From an uncultured Chlamydiae bacterium (GTDB taxonomy: Bacteria > Chlamydiota > Chlamydiia > Chlamydiales > 2-12-FULL-49-11): DNA of 64,000 bases. The DNA lies in the NCBI GenBank assembly GCA_937996705.1, contig CALKUQ010000041.1, positions 53,048 through 117,047 of the forward strand. The letters are read 5' to 3'. A model generated the notes under the pieces. The model searched no databases. It worked only from the letters and a program-made list of their open reading frames with translations, and was not told the DNA's origin. This document shows, piece by piece, positions 63,501 to 64,000 of the stretch. The position numbers and the translations under genes are program-made. Positions within the stretch are counted from its first letter, which is position 1. Every line of letters starts with the position of its first letter.

Positions 63501-63911
63501 GTGATTAGTGAGGAAGAAATATCTGAGTGCTACCTTGCTCTTGCTTCAAAAGATCCAAAAGGGGGCAGCTTTACATCCAATATCCAAAAGGCAGTGCACG
63601 ATGCAGATTGTTTAGAAATCATCCGATGCTTATACACTCCAGCTGCCTTTAACAGCTCAAAACTAGAAGCAAAATTGTTAATCCCCTCTTTTCATTTTGA
63701 GCAATTTCTTTCAGAAAGTATCCGTTTTATTAGCGAGACAGAAACGCAAGAACGTAAAGCATACTATGAATACGATTCAAAAAACCCCTATGCAGACCTT
63801 GTCTCTTATCTAATAGATCCTAAAAATGACTTCCCCATACTATCCACCTATTTTTTACGAGATACTCATCCGGGAAGCTGTGGAGCAGGAGCGGGAGCTG
63901 GCTCGTGTTAA
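60501..63911 (+). CDS. SidE-type phosphodiesterase-domain protein, paralogue 2
   Basis: This 1136-residue protein aligns with its upstream neighbour from end to end, so the two arose by tandem duplication. The PDE motifs are intact: YFHGTLH (H923, H927), YHDSARQDEGVDRWDELSA (H961, D962) and VHDADCLEIIRC (H1033, D1034). The central HGTKIGA block (H561) and LLKKGIVPLTGELRGSHNVWN are also conserved. The stretch between paralogues is most alike in the PDE, the central block and a GMDKSPFLPEYSAFV-LSFIRSMSREIRS segment near 445-485, and less alike at the N-terminus. The C-terminus is GSCGAGAGAGSC. It has its own promoter and AGGAG site. Whether it reverses or assists phosphoribosyl-ubiquitination, or acts elsewhere, cannot be told from sequence. 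Confidence 0.82.
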   Translation: MDSITSKTLFSFTPLDFETGALASDRPVDPSKPPFLALQSLLSNFILRKGLPTPTDLGSLFEAYLQFLSDRSCWDHPSSQTSGVQKIYFISETPEFKEFHEEVKKSAGRFEHLIPKIHHLILEFSTYLTTTKETFFYGKSNRNEDLLFFCFTPLLVAYPMEPILGETILNLLGDGGFFSTCINYSLLKKCFDLCPGHPQVGKILYQKLCSSFSIPTRNYLDNCVNRIHPDFFLLFLNSNPPLFKLTELFFRLFTHSLITPLPEEKEKCHVLIHSFIEKYPQLLNSYRPKCHSVAGEQSLKKLCILALTLNAPDLKNELLSWTTYGYSTNLSPTDQDKFFFQRLLIRIDQTLHPRYTVDETVRIEEIFPKDSEGWAYFNSTGIFHRSAPRVSDISEGRAEEIQRLLRLKTEELNYNRRKGNLSPDRIDISLTLECHYIKKALKGMDKSPFLPEYSAFVLSYNQIIDHIPLLSFIRSMSREIRSIILKKSASPSSALRKFMYLWRDEPPEEMSYANLGSLILKSPESFKSLILQSRDKITSLATKHFNSNFWNTHLASELTIHGTKIGAFHLMRKIRPEDRALEAAGELLKKGIVPLTGELRGSHNVWNKSKISFSNSSYTWDDLAWRTNKSKALIFSAPSRFSQSVLYATKHSNTHGSHSTYHFNLEETWEGISVSRLKTLLTYSYSELAPIFILKILRVRTTDPSASEKLLPLKELIEQSRAEKGDPTLGHDFYEALTKELAFKLTPEEVKLTEDPMPLIFGVTSRFPDSHDISKGEIRLPSGLNLGRFKDASVVFTAEENLARLEELSLDSDLEVCTIEELFLIESLNMIEGSSIQELHVESLSQATLQATIAKAVQQFAAPHYAKPLPSQPIAPLEKSCSLKIGEQELVPSPFFGHSGKSSYRDYVKSLEDNPDLPARYFHGTLHMLRTTIFSQIFYKILKPEISPKELYLVAMAAAYHDSARQDEGVDRWDELSAWKLRRFLMNHNSIASKDCLTPKVISEEEISECYLALASKDPKGGSFTSNIQKAVHDADCLEIIRCLYTPAAFNSSKLEAKLLIPSFHFEQFLSESIRFISETETQERKAYYEYDSKNPYADLVSYLIDPKNDFPILSTYFLRDTHPGSCGAGAGAGSC

Positions 63912-63923
63912 TATACCGCTTCC

Positions 63924-63954
63924 AAATGAATGTTACTCAGATTTTTTTACATGC
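63924..63954 (+). repeat. Dispersed 31-base repeat, copy 2
   Basis: Matches 26310-26340 at 26 of 31 positions in the same orientation. It begins 12 bases after the second SidE-PDE gene. The window ends 46 bases later with nothing else visible. Confidence 0.45.
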
Positions 63955-64000
63955 GCTTCATATTTAAATTAGACGCTAGTTGATGCCGAGGGCGCGCTCT

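Overview
This window looks like a piece of a chromosome from an environmental (amoeba-associated) member of the Chlamydiales. It is moderately AT-rich. It carries a three-cone NrdA with a class Ic NrdB (Phe at the radical-Tyr position), an LPLAT-ACP-AMP ligase fusion (Aas), and two blocks whose gene order matches Chlamydia trachomatis as I remember it: (ftsY-sucC-sucD-htrA-M16)/(rmuC-pssA-nrdA-nrdB), and the long murC-ftsQ-cutA-rsbV-miaA-...-rsfS-fabF-nudix-...-aas-...-priA-...-lysS-cysS run. Genes absent from Chlamydiaceae as I know them (nadD, photolyase, yjdM, Lpg1974/BBP7-type outer-membrane proteins, an unfused murC) point to a deeper-branching family. I cannot name the species.

Layout. 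1-3.3 kb: a partial giant PEP/pyruvate-dikinase-like protein read leftward, with a hairpin over its start. 3.3-8.5 kb: rmuC, an APH-like kinase, pssA and small membrane proteins, plus a GxxExxY protein with a damaged end. 8.5-12 kb: a helical protein and an ankyrin protein. 12-16.4 kb: nrdAB under two NrdR boxes. 16.4-31.1 kb: yjdM-phrB, two outer-membrane barrel proteins, an M16 protease, htrA, HU, an M50 protease with sucD and sucC, then ftsY. 31-42.9 kb: an accessory-rich zone around priA and lysS, with an IncA-like coiled-coil protein, a DUF4116-like repeat protein, a transposase remnant, and an Inc-like protein with tandem-repeat linkers and a kinase-like C-terminus. 42.9-56 kb: a long leftward housekeeping run (murC, ftsQ, cutA, rsbV, miaA, nadD, rsfS, fabF, nudix, bioY, aas, cysS), interrupted by two accessory genes. 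56-64 kb: an unknown gene and then two tandem ~1140-residue paralogues ending in a SidE-type phosphodiesterase domain.

How it fits together. The backbone covers dNTP synthesis, phospholipid and fatty-acid activation, succinyl-CoA synthetase, envelope proteolysis, SRP targeting, peptidoglycan/division functions and tRNA charging. Between these lie probable host-interaction genes: Inc-like membrane proteins, kinase-like proteins, ankyrin and DUF4116 repeat proteins, and the SidE-PDE pair. Several of these have near-consensus TTGnnn-N17/18-TATAAT promoters. The most notable candidates are the tandem SidE-PDE proteins, which also share an unexplained HGT-motif central domain, and the Inc-like protein with a PI3K/HipA-style kinase core.
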